The notes: generated by a model not told the origin, from the letters alone. Numbered from the stretch's first letter, positions 42,733 through 52,439 are shown. The stretch is DNA of 64,000 nt from JADFOI01 sp965218935 (GCA_965218935.1 CBDCMH010000008.1:62001-126000), one strand, 5' to 3'. Program-made: numbers and translations.

Positions 42733-42881
42733 GGCAACAGACAGCTGACAACAGGCACGGACCGTGGAGCACAGACCGGCTTAATATCCTCGTATCCCTT
42801 TCTCTTCTTTTTTCTTTGTTCTATTCCCTGCGTGGGAAGCAGGCTATATGATGAGCGAATGAGGAGGAAGGGAATGTCTGT

Positions 42882-44441
42882 ATGAAGATCGAGACTGCAT
42901 TGTTGAGTGTTTACAATAAAGAAGGGGTTGTCGAGTTGGCGCAGCGCCTCACGGAAATGGGGATTCGAATCCTCTCCACGGGAGGCACTTCCACTGTTTT
43001 AAACGAAGCGGGCATCCCGGTGGTTGCCATCTCCGAATACACGGGTTCTCCCGAGATTCTGGATGGTCGAGTCAAGACGCTGCATCCGCGTGTTCATGGG
43101 GGCATCCTGGCCCGTCATGATGATCCTAGCCACCAGCAAACCCTTCAGGAAAACGACATTTCAGCCATCGGTCTGGTGGTCGTCAACCTCTATCCCTTCA
43201 GCCAGACGATTCAGGCCGAAGGCGTGACTGTCACCCAAGCCATTGAGCAGATCGACATCGGTGGACCCACCATGATTCGGGCTGCCGCCAAGAACCACAA
43301 GTTCACCACGGTGCTGGTGGACCCTGCGGACTATACAAAAGTTGCGGAGGAAATGGGGAGTCAACGCGGAGAAACCAGCGAGGCCACTCGGGGTTTGCTG
43401 GCCGGCAAGGCCTTCCATCATACGGCTTCTTATGATGCGGCCATCGCCGGCTACTTTGAAGGACTCGATTCCAAAGAGGAGGGTCTCCCTGCAGCCCTCA
43501 ATTTAGGGTTACTGCAGAAAAGCTCTTTGCGCTATGGTGAGAACCCCCATCAAAGGGCGGCCCTTTACCAGCCCTGGTTTTCGCCCAGTGCGGGATTGGT
43601 CAGTGCCCGGCAACACCAGGGAAAGGAGCTTTCCTTCAATAACTATCTGGATTTGGAGTCGGCCTGGAACCTGGCCGGTGAATTTGAGGATCCCTTCTGT
43701 GGCATTATCAAGCACACTAACCCCTGCGGCGCAGCTCTGGGGGCGGGCTTGTCCGAGGCCTATGAGAAGGCACTGGCCTGCGATCCGGTTTCGGCCTTCG
43801 GGTCGATCGTGGCCTTTAATCGGGAGGTGGATGGGGATACGGCCGAGCTGATGAGGTCGCTCTTTATTGAAGCGGTGATCGCTCCTGGTTACGATAAGGA
43901 TGCTCTGGAGATCTTCGCCAAGAAAAAGAATCTCCGCGTCATGGAGATGGGAGAACAGGCCCTGCAGCCGGATCCCGCCGGAAAATGGTTCGATTTCAAG
44001 AAGATTTCAGGAGGCTTTCTGGTCCAGGACAGGGATCTTTATTATATGAAGAGCGAGGAACTCAAGCCGGTGAGCAAGCGTCCCCCCACTGAGGAGGAAA
44101 ACAAGGACCTGCTCTTTGCCTGGGAGGTCTGCAAACACGTCAAATCAAACGCCATCGTCTATGTACGCGACGGACAGACACTGGGAGTCGGTGCCGGGCA
44201 GATGAGCCGGGTGGACTCGGTTCGCCTGGCCGTAGAAAAGGCCCAGCTGAGCCTGGGAAATTGTGTCCTGGCCAGCGATGCCTTCTTCCCCTTTCGCGAC
44301 GCCATCGACGAGGCCGCTAAAACGGGCGTTAAAGCCATCATTCAACCGGGAGGATCCATCCGGGATGGGGAAGCCATCGAAGCAGCCAATGAGCATGACA
44401 TGACCATGGTGTTTACGGGCATTCGACATTTCCGGCACTAA
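42882..44441 (+). CDS. purH: Bifunctional AICAR formyltransferase/IMP cyclohydrolase
   Basis: Performs the last two steps of IMP synthesis; 519 residues. The N-terminal cyclohydrolase (MGS-like) domain (about residues 1-150) has LLSVYNKEGVVELA, LSTGGTSTVL and KTLHPRVHGGILARHD. The formyltransferase domain follows with RYGENPHQRAALY, IIKHTNPCGAALG and SDAFFPFRDAID. GGAGGAAGG lies 10 bp upstream of the ATG. The final A of its TAA stop is the first base of repeat A2. Confidence 0.97.
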   Translation: MKIETALLSVYNKEGVVELAQRLTEMGIRILSTGGTSTVLNEAGIPVVAISEYTGSPEILDGRVKTLHPRVHGGILARHDDPSHQQTLQENDISAIGLVVVNLYPFSQTIQAEGVTVTQAIEQIDIGGPTMIRAAAKNHKFTTVLVDPADYTKVAEEMGSQRGETSEATRGLLAGKAFHHTASYDAAIAGYFEGLDSKEEGLPAALNLGLLQKSSLRYGENPHQRAALYQPWFSPSAGLVSARQHQGKELSFNNYLDLESAWNLAGEFEDPFCGIIKHTNPCGAALGAGLSEAYEKALACDPVSAFGSIVAFNREVDGDTAELMRSLFIEAVIAPGYDKDALEIFAKKKNLRVMEMGEQALQPDPAGKWFDFKKISGGFLVQDRDLYYMKSEELKPVSKRPPTEEENKDLLFAWEVCKHVKSNAIVYVRDGQTLGVGAGQMSRVDSVRLAVEKAQLSLGNCVLASDAFFPFRDAIDEAAKTGVKAIIQPGGSIRDGEAIEAANEHDMTMVFTGIRHFRH

Positions 44442-44714
44442 GTGCCTCGTTTCATAAATACGATAGCGTTTGCTGATGGGTCTTGGGAGGCGAGGTTAAG
44501 GAGCGAAGAGGAGGCGATGTAGGGACATCGTCGACGACGAGCGACGCAGAGATCGCCCGCAACCCCCATCAGCCCGAAGGGTGGCGGCGGGACGGCATCG
44601 ATTTCTTTGTCGCTCTTCCTCCACGATGTACACTGACATCGTGTCGTCGTCGCTTCGCGAACTCGACGCGTCGCGCTCGCCACAAACGTTACCGTATTTA
44701 TGAAGCGAGGCACT
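44441..44714. repeat. Family A inverted-repeat element, copy A2 (274 bp)
   Basis: Same structure and orientation as copy A1 (20176-20451): ends AGTGCCTCG and CGAGGCACT with about 32 bp of terminal inverted repeat, interior near-identical but with several small indels that break any shared reading frame. It overlaps the purH stop by one base and ends 6 bp before the coaX ATG; an in-frame ATG (44700) also lies in its right terminus. Confidence 0.85.
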
Positions 44715-44720
44715 AAGACC

Positions 44721-45485
44721 ATGCTATTGGCTATTGATATCGGGAACACTCACCTGGTCCTGGGAATCTTCAAGGGCGATCAACTTGTCCACTCCTGGAG
44801 AGTGGTGACGCGAATAAACCAGACTTTTGACGAGTACGCCGTCGTGTGCCGCAATCTTTTTGACCTTGAGGGGATTTCTTCAAAGGCCATCGAGGGCATC
44901 GTCATCAGTTCGGTGGTTCCCCCTCTCAACGAGACGTTTGAATCGCTGGCCAGGCGATACTTTGCGCTGGAGCCACTTTTTATCGAGCCCACCCGTCAGG
45001 ATGTGGTGCCCATTCCTCTTTATAAGCCTCCAGCCGACGTGGGTGCGGATCGCATCGTCAATGCCGTGGCTGCTTTTGACCTGATCGGAGGACCCTGCAT
45101 TGTGGTGGATTTCGGAACCGCCACCACCTTTGATGCCATCTCAAAAAAAGGGGAATATCTGGGTGGAGTCATCGCTCCCGGAATCGGCATCTCCGCAGAG
45201 GCTCTCTTTAGCCGCGCTTCCAAGCTGCCTCGAATCGAGATTCGAAAGCCTTCCAAAGTCATCGGAGATTCCACGGTGGGCAGTATGCAGTCGGGACTCT
45301 ATTTCGGTTACGTGGGATTGGTGGAGGGAATTCTCCGCAATATGAAGGGAGAATTAGGAGAGGCCCAGGTGCTAGCCACAGGGGGACTGGCCTCTCTGGT
45401 TGCTGCCGCTACAGAAGAGATTGACCGGGTGGAAGAGGATCTGATCCTTTTCGGATTAAGATTATTTCATAGTAATTTAAGCTAA
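44721..45485 (+). CDS. coaX: Type III pantothenate kinase
   Basis: First step of coenzyme A synthesis, the CoaX type that is not feedback-inhibited by CoA; 254 residues from the ATG at 44721 (MLLAIDIGNTHLVLGIF). The upstream in-frame ATG at 44700 would add MKRGTKT from the repeat end and is less likely. ASKHA-fold landmarks: DIGNTHL (phosphate 1), VGADRIVNAVAAFDL, VVDFGTATTFDAI and ATGGLASLVAAA. It lies directly before a gene of unknown function, 6 bp away. Confidence 0.95.
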   Translation: MLLAIDIGNTHLVLGIFKGDQLVHSWRVVTRINQTFDEYAVVCRNLFDLEGISSKAIEGIVISSVVPPLNETFESLARRYFALEPLFIEPTRQDVVPIPLYKPPADVGADRIVNAVAAFDLIGGPCIVVDFGTATTFDAISKKGEYLGGVIAPGIGISAEALFSRASKLPRIEIRKPSKVIGDSTVGSMQSGLYFGYVGLVEGILRNMKGELGEAQVLATGGLASLVAAATEEIDRVEEDLILFGLRLFHSNLS

Positions 45486-45490
45486 GATAT

Positions 45491-46177
45491 TTGGAACAAT
45501 ACTTTAACTATTTCACAGAGGTCGAGGAGTACTTTGTCCGCAAGCGGGGCAAGAATTTACTGGTCTCCCCACTGGACTGGTGCCTCATCGAGTTGTGGAG
45601 GGACAGCGGGATTCCCTTGCACATCGTCCTGCGGGGAATTGAAAGAAGCTTCGAGTCGGCCCAAAGCAAGCAAAAGAGGAGTCCCAACACTCTCTTTTAC
45701 TGCCACCCGGCCATTCTCGAAGCCTTCGACGAATACAATCAGGCCATGATTGGCGCTTCCCAGGAGAGCAGGGAAGAGGAAACCGGCCCGGATGGGGATC
45801 CTTTTCAGGTAGAGGCCGTCCTGAAGTTCCTGCAGGAACTGGAGAATGCTCTAAAAGCACACCCCAGTGAGGTGGCTCAAAGGTCGAGTGAACGGGTGGC
45901 TGCTTTAAGGGCTGAGGTGTCCTCTGTTCAATCCGTGGATTATCGAGAGCTGGATCGTGACTTGGCTCAGACGGGAGTGGCGCTTTCTGAGTCCCTACAA
46001 AAAGAGATGGGTTCCGAGAGGCTAAAGGAGCTGCGGGCCGAGGTCAAGCAGGAGATGAAAATCTACCGCAAGCGTCTTTCCAAGGAAATGTACCAGCGCC
46101 TGGGAAAAAACTACCTCGACCGCAAGATTCTATCCCTTCAGGGACTGCCTGAATTCAGCTTGCTGGGCCTGGAGTAG
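45491..46177 (+). CDS. Unknown protein, coiled-coil rich, downstream of coaX
   Basis: 228 residues with a TTG start 6 bp after coaX. The N-terminal third (EVEEYFVRKRGKNLLVSPLDW, written as landmarks EYFVRKRG and LLVSPLDWCLIELW) looks globular; the rest is charged helix, with KEMYQRLGKNYLDRKIL near the end. I do not recognise the family and see no catalytic motif. The TAG stop is followed 3 bp later by repeat fragment B7. Confidence 0.65.
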   Translation: MEQYFNYFTEVEEYFVRKRGKNLLVSPLDWCLIELWRDSGIPLHIVLRGIERSFESAQSKQKRSPNTLFYCHPAILEAFDEYNQAMIGASQESREEETGPDGDPFQVEAVLKFLQELENALKAHPSEVAQRSSERVAALRAEVSSVQSVDYRELDRDLAQTGVALSESLQKEMGSERLKELRAEVKQEMKIYRKRLSKEMYQRLGKNYLDRKILSLQGLPEFSLLGLE

Positions 46178-46180
46178 GCG

Positions 46181-46208
46181 TAGCCCGGACTATGCATAAT
46201 TCGGGGTA
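46181..46208. repeat. Family B solo terminal fragment, copy B7 (28 bp)
   Basis: TAGCCCGGACTATGCATA is joined directly to ATTCGGGGTA, so the two inverted ends are fused with nothing between. It lies just after the unknown gene's stop, like other family B copies. It is the shortest form seen. Confidence 0.6.
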
Positions 46209-46235
46209 GGGTCAAATTTGACAACAGTGCGCCGT

Positions 46236-49200
46236 CTAATTCACTGGACATGTGACATATGCGGTAAGGAATTTGTTACCGATATCGGACAAAGCCGTGA
46301 GTTCGATTGTATTCGGACCGGGAACCCCATATCCTCTATAGGTCCAACCCGTTGTAGACGGTCCGCCTTCCGACCGCACGCAGTTACTCCAAGCTGAGCA
46401 ACTGAGATCTGACCCCAGACCGGCGGCATAAAACTCTGTTCCCACTGGGCCGGAGACACTACCGCTAATCTCGCCGGTGCGGGATATAATGGTTCCCCAG
46501 GAGAATCTCTCAGCAGTGCAAATCCCGGGTTCGGCTGTAATGGACACCTCCTCTGAAGGAGGAGGAGGTGGCTCGACTGCGGTTACCGTCAGCAGCACCG
46601 AGCGAGACGTATTGCCATTGCCGTTGGTCGTGTTGGTGAAATTGACCGCGTCCGAGTGAATCCCTGCGGCCAGGCTGACGGCATTGCTGTTAACCGCTAC
46701 CAGAACACTCGTGCTTAACCCCGGCTCAAGGGAACCGCCGGTGCTCTCCAGGCTTACCCAATTCTTAACATTGTAAATGGTGTAGCTAATTGTCGTGCTG
46801 CCGGTATTCGTAAGCGTGTAGCTCTGCGACGGAGGAGTAAAGGGGCCACCCACATCTCCCGTCATACTTAACCCGGTGGCGGGACTTACCTCGAGAGTAC
46901 CCGCCAAAAGAGCTGCGTTTACCGTCAGTGCCACCGAGCGAGACGTGGTGTCATTGCCGTTGAGCGTGTTGGTGAAAGTGACCGTGTCCGAGTACGCCCC
47001 TGCGGCCAGACTGACGGCATTGCTATTGATCGCTACCAGAACATCCGTGCTTAACCCCGGCTCCAGGAACCCGCCAGTGCTGGATAGGCTCACCCAATTC
47101 TGGTCATTGGAAATGTTGTAGCTGATCGCCGTGCCGCCGGTATTCGTGAGCGTGTAGTTCTGGGACGGGGGAGTAAAGGGGCCACCCACATCTCCCGTCA
47201 TGCTTAATCCGGTGGCGGGACTTACTTCGAGATTACCCGCCGACGGAGGCACCGTGACTTGGACATCGGTGGTTTCGACCAAGATTGTTGTCTTGTTCTG
47301 GGTGTTTTGGTATTTCAGCAGGAGCGACGCTACCAGGCCGGCTCCCTTTTGGGCTTTATCAAGTCCCAGGGTAAGGATGGGCCCGTATATCCCCTCCAAC
47401 ATGCCGGTCAAGGAATTCTTTAAGCTCTGTTTCTGCTCATCCGTCAGCGTCCCATCCGGGGAGACCATCTTCTGCGCCATAAGCAGCTGTGCTGCAATCG
47501 CGTTACTATGCATAACAAGAGTTCCGCCAACCACGCCCACAATTGCGGCGGGTACGGCACAGAAGGGTCCCGTTGTAAAGAAACAACCCGCCGAAATCGC
47601 CAGTAATCCGGTACCAACTGTTTTCGTCAGTAACTCAAGCGACTCCACGCTCTCTGTCAGGCCAACCTGCAAACAAGTTTGATGAAATTCCCTGGCATTG
47701 TCTCTCTGTAGTCCAAGCCCAGCCTTCTCGTTCAGAAGCTGTGTAAGGGTCGGGTCGTTCGTGCACTTACCCGGTGAATTAGGTAGGAATGTCGTCAAGA
47801 AATTGGCCATCATTCGATCGAGTTGGACCAGGTTTGCCGTATTCAAGACAAGTGAGGTCCCGTCAAAGCTACCAATGCTCACGGACTGACTGGGGTTCTG
47901 GATGACGGTGATGATCGAATTCCTTAGATCATCGACCGAAGCCTCGTAATCATCGAGTGCACTCAATACGTCCGCTGCCGCCGTTCCACTCATCCCAAGC
48001 AAGGTGTCTCGAATAACGGGCAGGTAAACCTCGATGGCTTCCAGTGCCGCAATGCTGACATAGCCCGGTGTTGCTGTCGGTGACAGCAAGTCCTGGATTT
48101 CAAACCCTGAAACCGCATTGGATGTTCGTGTACCCGCTTCTGTCGACTGAACCACCTGCACGTCAACCGTACCTGGTGTAAATGCTCCCGTCACAACGTC
48201 AACGAAAGGAGTTACGGCAACCGTGACCGAGGTAGCGCTGGCGTCCACCACGGGAACGTCCACAGTAAACCCTTGATCATTAGAAAATCGGACGGAAAGA
48301 TCGGCACTGGAATTAAACCCTGATCCGGTGATATTCAGTGTCTTCAGAGGTGCTACAGAAGTGGCGCTCAAGGAGGTGATAACGAGCGGAGGAGCAGTCG
48401 TGTTGCCGATGGTGACCGGCTCATCTCCCGCCAGTCCAAAACCGATGCAGCGATCGGTCACGCAGTCGTCAAATTGCTGGTTGCCGTTGTAGTCCAAAAA
48501 CCAACTCCCGTCACGATAGATGCCGATCTTGCTGGTTCCCGAGCCATTCCAATCTCCAGTGGCAGGCTCATCCCCCGCCAGCCCGAAACCAATGCAGCGA
48601 TCGGTCACGCAGTCGTCCCATTGCTGGTTGCCGTTGTAGTCCAAAAACCAACCGCCGTCACGATAGACGCCGATCTTGGTGGTTCCCGAGCCGTTCCAAT
48701 CTCCCTGGACAGGGATATCCCCCGGTATTCCGAAGCCGATGCAGCGATCGGTCACGCAGCCGTCAAATTGCTGGTTGCCGTTGAAGTCCAAAAACCAACC
48801 GCCGTCGCGATAGACGCCGATCTTGGTGGTTCCCGAACCGTTCCAATCCCCCGTGACCGGTTCATCTCCTAGCAGTCCAAAACCGATGCAGCGGTCCGTC
48901 ACGCAGTCGTCCCATTGCTCGTTTCCGTTGTAGTCCAAGAACCACATTCCTTCACGAACCAACCCGATCTTTGAGTAGTCGTCGGAGATTAGCTCCGGTG
49001 AGGGCTCTGGAGATGGTTCCGGAGTAGGTTCTGGAGTAGGTTCTGGAGATGGCTCCGGAGTAGGTTCCGGAGTAGGTTCCGGAGTAGGTTCCGGAGTAGG
49101 CTCCGGAGTGGGCTCCGGAGTAGGTTCTGGAGTGGGTTCCGGAGATGGCTCCGGGCCATCACCGGAGACCTGGCTGGTGTGATTCAAGTTGCGCTGAAAC

Positions 49201-49820
49201 ATGGGCCAGGGCGAGTCCGACAGCAGTCCTCCCGAGCTCCCGTTTAAAGCGTACAGGTTGCCGTCATCCGAGCCCACGTAGACGGTACCATCCGCGGCAA
49301 TGGCCGGTGAGGATTCCACGAAATCCCCAGTTGGAAAATCCCACTTCAGCGTTCCTTGCGGGTTGATCGCATGCAGATGGTGGTCATCTGAGCCTACATA
49401 AAGGGTGCCGTCCGTGCCAATGGCTGGCGAGGAGCCCACCGAAGCTCCCACCAGGAAGGACCACTTCAGCGTCCCGTCCGGGTTGATCGCGTAAAATCTG
49501 CAATCATCCGAGCCAAAGTAGACAGTGCCATCTGCTCCAATGGCCGGCGAGGACCAGATGCTGGCCCCAGTCGCGAAAGACCACTTCAGCGTCCCGTCCG
49601 CGTTGATCGCGTACAGCCTGCCATCAAACGAGCCCACATAGACGGTGCCATCCATACCCAAAGCTGGAGAGGATTCCACCCAACCCCCCGTAGAAAAAGC
49701 CCACGTCAGCGTCCCATCCTGGCTATGAGCGGCCGTTGATGCCCCCATCAACATCACGAGAAGGGCGAAGAACAATCTGAGATATGGCCAGTTACAGGGA
49801 TATATTTTGTTTGCTTTCAT
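46236..49820 (-). CDS. Large secreted beta-propeller/FG-GAP/Ig-like repeat protein
   Basis: 1194 residues from the ATG at 49820, which has AAGGAAAA upstream and gives a signal peptide (LFFALLVMLMGASTAAHS). Domains in order: four or five PQQ-like propeller repeats with YVGSDDGNLYALN-type blades (about 40-210), a Pro-Glu-Pro-Thr linker (about 220-285), four nearly identical 49-residue repeats with CVTDRC and GDWNGSGTTKIG, a TIG-like domain, a helical region (about 590-850) with a hydrophobic stretch, and two 90-residue Ig-like repeats (TGDVGGPFTPPSQ, TNTG). The end is cysteine-rich. Probably cell-surface or released; substrate unknown. Confidence 0.75.
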   Translation of the reverse strand: MKANKIYPCNWPYLRLFFALLVMLMGASTAAHSQDGTLTWAFSTGGWVESSPALGMDGTVYVGSFDGRLYAINADGTLKWSFATGASIWSSPAIGADGTVYFGSDDCRFYAINPDGTLKWSFLVGASVGSSPAIGTDGTLYVGSDDHHLHAINPQGTLKWDFPTGDFVESSPAIAADGTVYVGSDDGNLYALNGSSGGLLSDSPWPMFQRNLNHTSQVSGDGPEPSPEPTPEPTPEPTPEPTPEPTPEPTPEPTPEPSPEPTPEPTPEPSPEPSPELISDDYSKIGLVREGMWFLDYNGNEQWDDCVTDRCIGFGLLGDEPVTGDWNGSGTTKIGVYRDGGWFLDFNGNQQFDGCVTDRCIGFGIPGDIPVQGDWNGSGTTKIGVYRDGGWFLDYNGNQQWDDCVTDRCIGFGLAGDEPATGDWNGSGTSKIGIYRDGSWFLDYNGNQQFDDCVTDRCIGFGLAGDEPVTIGNTTAPPLVITSLSATSVAPLKTLNITGSGFNSSADLSVRFSNDQGFTVDVPVVDASATSVTVAVTPFVDVVTGAFTPGTVDVQVVQSTEAGTRTSNAVSGFEIQDLLSPTATPGYVSIAALEAIEVYLPVIRDTLLGMSGTAAADVLSALDDYEASVDDLRNSIITVIQNPSQSVSIGSFDGTSLVLNTANLVQLDRMMANFLTTFLPNSPGKCTNDPTLTQLLNEKAGLGLQRDNAREFHQTCLQVGLTESVESLELLTKTVGTGLLAISAGCFFTTGPFCAVPAAIVGVVGGTLVMHSNAIAAQLLMAQKMVSPDGTLTDEQKQSLKNSLTGMLEGIYGPILTLGLDKAQKGAGLVASLLLKYQNTQNKTTILVETTDVQVTVPPSAGNLEVSPATGLSMTGDVGGPFTPPSQNYTLTNTGGTAISYNISNDQNWVSLSSTGGFLEPGLSTDVLVAINSNAVSLAAGAYSDTVTFTNTLNGNDTTSRSVALTVNAALLAGTLEVSPATGLSMTGDVGGPFTPPSQSYTLTNTGSTTISYTIYNVKNWVSLESTGGSLEPGLSTSVLVAVNSNAVSLAAGIHSDAVNFTNTTNGNGNTSRSVLLTVTAVEPPPPPSEEVSITAEPGICTAERFSWGTIISRTGEISGSVSGPVGTEFYAAGLGSDLSCSAWSNCVRSEGGPSTTGWTYRGYGVPGPNTIELTALSDIGNKFLTAYVTCPVN
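48411..48970 (-). repeat. Four 147-bp FG-GAP-like coding repeats
   Basis: Each unit encodes about 49 residues with WFLDYNGNQQ, CVTDRCIGFG and GDWNGSGTTKIG. Copies differ by few bases, suggesting recent tandem duplication or gene conversion. The two cysteines spaced four residues apart are kept in every copy and could form a disulfide. Confidence 0.75.
48990..49155 (-). repeat. Pro-Glu-Pro-Thr/Ser coding tandem repeat
   Basis: Twelve-base units encoding PEPT or PEPS run head to tail about a dozen times. It is a flexible extracellular linker, and length is likely to vary between strains. Confidence 0.8.
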
Positions 49821-50078
49821 GGTCGTTTTCCTTTTGTGAGAATCCACACATCTTGATAGGCCCTGGAAGAGTCTAAGCACGTAAGGCGCCACCCAACAGG
49901 CTGGTGGATGAATGGATATAACTATTGATTAATCAGTTGTTTAAGCTAGAATTAGCTCACAAGGAAAACTTTGTCTTCGGTCCAGAAATGTCAACCTGAG
50001 TTTACGGTCAAACAACGAGACGTGTCACCCGTTTACCGGTTAACTGGGGCTCGCTCTCAATTTGTCAGCTTTCTGTCC

Positions 50079-52439
50079 TCAGTCCTTCCGCATCTTGATT
50101 TCCCGAAAAGTGTCCTCCTGCCGGGAGTAATGAAACACCTGCCACTGAATGCCGTCGGTCTCAATTCGGAGAGTCCCCCACTCAGATGTGGCCAGGACGG
50201 GCACGCCAGCTTCAGAGAAGCGCTTGAGAGTGTCCTTGGCGGGGTGTCCGAAGAGGTTTTTTCGTCCCGCCGATATGATGACCAATCGAGGTTGGGTCTT
50301 TTCCAACAATTGTCGTGAATTGCTGGTTCGAGCTCCGTGGTGTGCGGCCTTCAAAAGGGTCACTGGACTCAGTTTGTCGACTAGATATTGCTCAGCAGCC
50401 TGCTCGATGTCTCCGGTGAAGAGCATTTTGAAATCCTTGTACTGTAGCTGCACCACCAGGGAATTGTTATTTGTGTTCCAGCGACTTCCCAAAGGATTTT
50501 GGCTCGGTGGATGGAGGACCCGATGATCGACTCCAGAAATGGAAAAGCGATCGCCCTCCTGAAGCTGCTGGCGAGTTGTCCCGAATTCTTGATTCGGAAA
50601 ATCGTGGAAGAGAAGGCGGCCGATAGGAAAGGCTTCACGGATGAAACCGTAGCCTTGAATGTGGTCGGCATCAGGATGGGTCAGAAGGACATATTCTAGT
50701 TTCTGCGACCGCTCCGCCCAAAGATAGCGGGACACCAGGCGCTCTCCTACGAATGGATTGTCCTTGTCCGGAGAATAGAAGAGTCCTCCCGTATCGATCA
50801 GTGCGTCCTTTCCGTCGGGATAGCGAATGTGAAGACTCTCTCCCTGACCCACGTCCAGCATGGTGATCACCAGCTTTTCCTGAGGATGTGCAGGAGATTG
50901 TTGAACCACCAGCCAAAGCCAGAGAGGAGCCAACAGTATTGCCACCCTGGCTTTTCCAGAAAGAAAGTAATAGGCGGACAGGAAGAGGAGAAAGTAGATT
51001 AGGATTTCGGAGGGTTCCGGCTGTCGGACATAGGTGATCCAGCTCAAATCCCCTAGGCTGGTCATGAGGTCAAGCAAGCTCTCTGCATACATACCCACGA
51101 GTCGAGCAAAAAGGGGGCCTGTTGGCAGCCAAAAGGTCAGAAAGAGCACAAGGCAGGCGGGAACGAAAAGGGTAAAAAAGGGAACCAGTAGGAGGTTGAT
51201 CACCCACTGCGTCCACACCCATCGGTTGGTGTAGTAGAGAGTCACCGGAAGTGTGAAAATCTGGATGACCAAGCCGCACATCGCCAGGCTCAGGAGATAG
51301 CTGAGCACCCAGCCCAAGGGGGAGAGAAAGATGTTCCATGGGCGGGGCCAGAAATAGAGTTTTTCTTCGAGAAAAAAACGAACGTTGCGACGTAGTTTGG
51401 CCTGAGCAGTCCGGTCGATCGAGATCGTTTCTGTAAAGGCATCCTTAAAGCCTCGACGCAGGCTCTGAATCTGAGGCTCATAGGGGAGAACAAAGAGTCC
51501 TATCGCGCAAAGACACAAGTAGGAAAACTGAAAGCCCGAGGAAAAAAGAGCATCCGGAGATACAGCCAAGAGGATCAAGGCTGAGAGGCCAAGGGCGTTG
51601 AGGAACTGCCTGGAGAGACCAAAACCTAGAAGGAGATAAAAAAGGGTCATCATGATCCCGGCTCGGAGGGTGGGGAGACCTGCTCCAACCAGGATTACGT
51701 AAGTCCATAATCCGGCCAAGGTGAGGATTCTGCCCGAAAAGCCCCAGCGATGGAGCTGCCAATGAAGGAAAAGGACAATGATGGAAACGTGGAATCCCGA
51801 GACGACAAAGAGGTGAAAGATGCCTAATTGCTTCAGGAGTGCTTGATCGGTTTCCTCCAGGACTCTCTTTTGTCCCAGAAATACACTTCGAACAAGTTTG
51901 AGGGGATCGGTTTCAAGATGATCCTGAGTAAAAGTGTGAAACTTTTGCACATATCCGAAAAGGGGGCTCAGAAATCGCCCCATGGGATGGTGACCTTTTC
52001 GTTCCACCTGCAGCGGAGATTTGAGGCGCATCCGATGAAGGAGTCCTTGGGTCCAGAGCACCTGGCGGAAGTCGGCCACTCCCGGAGTCTCATAGTAAGA
52101 AGGGTCTTCCAGAAAGCTGTTGAGTGCGAGGATCTCACCGTAGCCCAGAGGTGGATCGAAATAGGTTTCAGGATCCGGATGGGATGAGGAAATGTAAACC
52201 GCCAGGCGTCCTGGATAAGAGATGGCTTCCTCTTGTTGATGGACATGAAGAGGGGAGAGTTCCAGGTAAATGTGATCGTCAAGGACTTGAGGCGGTCGAG
52301 AGATCCAACCTTCCACCTGGGTCAGGCGATCGTCTTTGAGCGGCACGTGAGGTCGAGTCACTTCATAGCAGCTTCCCAGGACCGCACTCACCACCAGGGC
52401 AAGAACAAAACAAGGATTGAAAAGACAGAAGGTTTTCAA
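50079..52439 (-). CDS. comEC: ComEC/Rec2 competence channel protein
   Basis: 786 residues, the length of a full ComEC. N-terminal DUF4131/OB region (about residues 20-190), competence domain with many helices (about 215-500: GIFHLFVVSGFHVSIIVLF landmarks FHLFVVSGFHVS and AGLPTLRAGIM), and the C-terminal metallo-beta-lactamase-like domain (MLDVGQGESLHI, LLTHPDADHIQGY, LKAAHHGARTSN). It transports single-stranded DNA into the cytoplasm in natural transformation. No comEA or pilus gene is adjacent. The 186 bp before it and 255 bp after hold no gene. Confidence 0.93.
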   Translation of the reverse strand: MKTFCLFNPCFVLALVVSAVLGSCYEVTRPHVPLKDDRLTQVEGWISRPPQVLDDHIYLELSPLHVHQQEEAISYPGRLAVYISSSHPDPETYFDPPLGYGEILALNSFLEDPSYYETPGVADFRQVLWTQGLLHRMRLKSPLQVERKGHHPMGRFLSPLFGYVQKFHTFTQDHLETDPLKLVRSVFLGQKRVLEETDQALLKQLGIFHLFVVSGFHVSIIVLFLHWQLHRWGFSGRILTLAGLWTYVILVGAGLPTLRAGIMMTLFYLLLGFGLSRQFLNALGLSALILLAVSPDALFSSGFQFSYLCLCAIGLFVLPYEPQIQSLRRGFKDAFTETISIDRTAQAKLRRNVRFFLEEKLYFWPRPWNIFLSPLGWVLSYLLSLAMCGLVIQIFTLPVTLYYTNRWVWTQWVINLLLVPFFTLFVPACLVLFLTFWLPTGPLFARLVGMYAESLLDLMTSLGDLSWITYVRQPEPSEILIYFLLFLSAYYFLSGKARVAILLAPLWLWLVVQQSPAHPQEKLVITMLDVGQGESLHIRYPDGKDALIDTGGLFYSPDKDNPFVGERLVSRYLWAERSQKLEYVLLTHPDADHIQGYGFIREAFPIGRLLFHDFPNQEFGTTRQQLQEGDRFSISGVDHRVLHPPSQNPLGSRWNTNNNSLVVQLQYKDFKMLFTGDIEQAAEQYLVDKLSPVTLLKAAHHGARTSNSRQLLEKTQPRLVIISAGRKNLFGHPAKDTLKRFSEAGVPVLATSEWGTLRIETDGIQWQVFHYSRQEDTFREIKMRKD

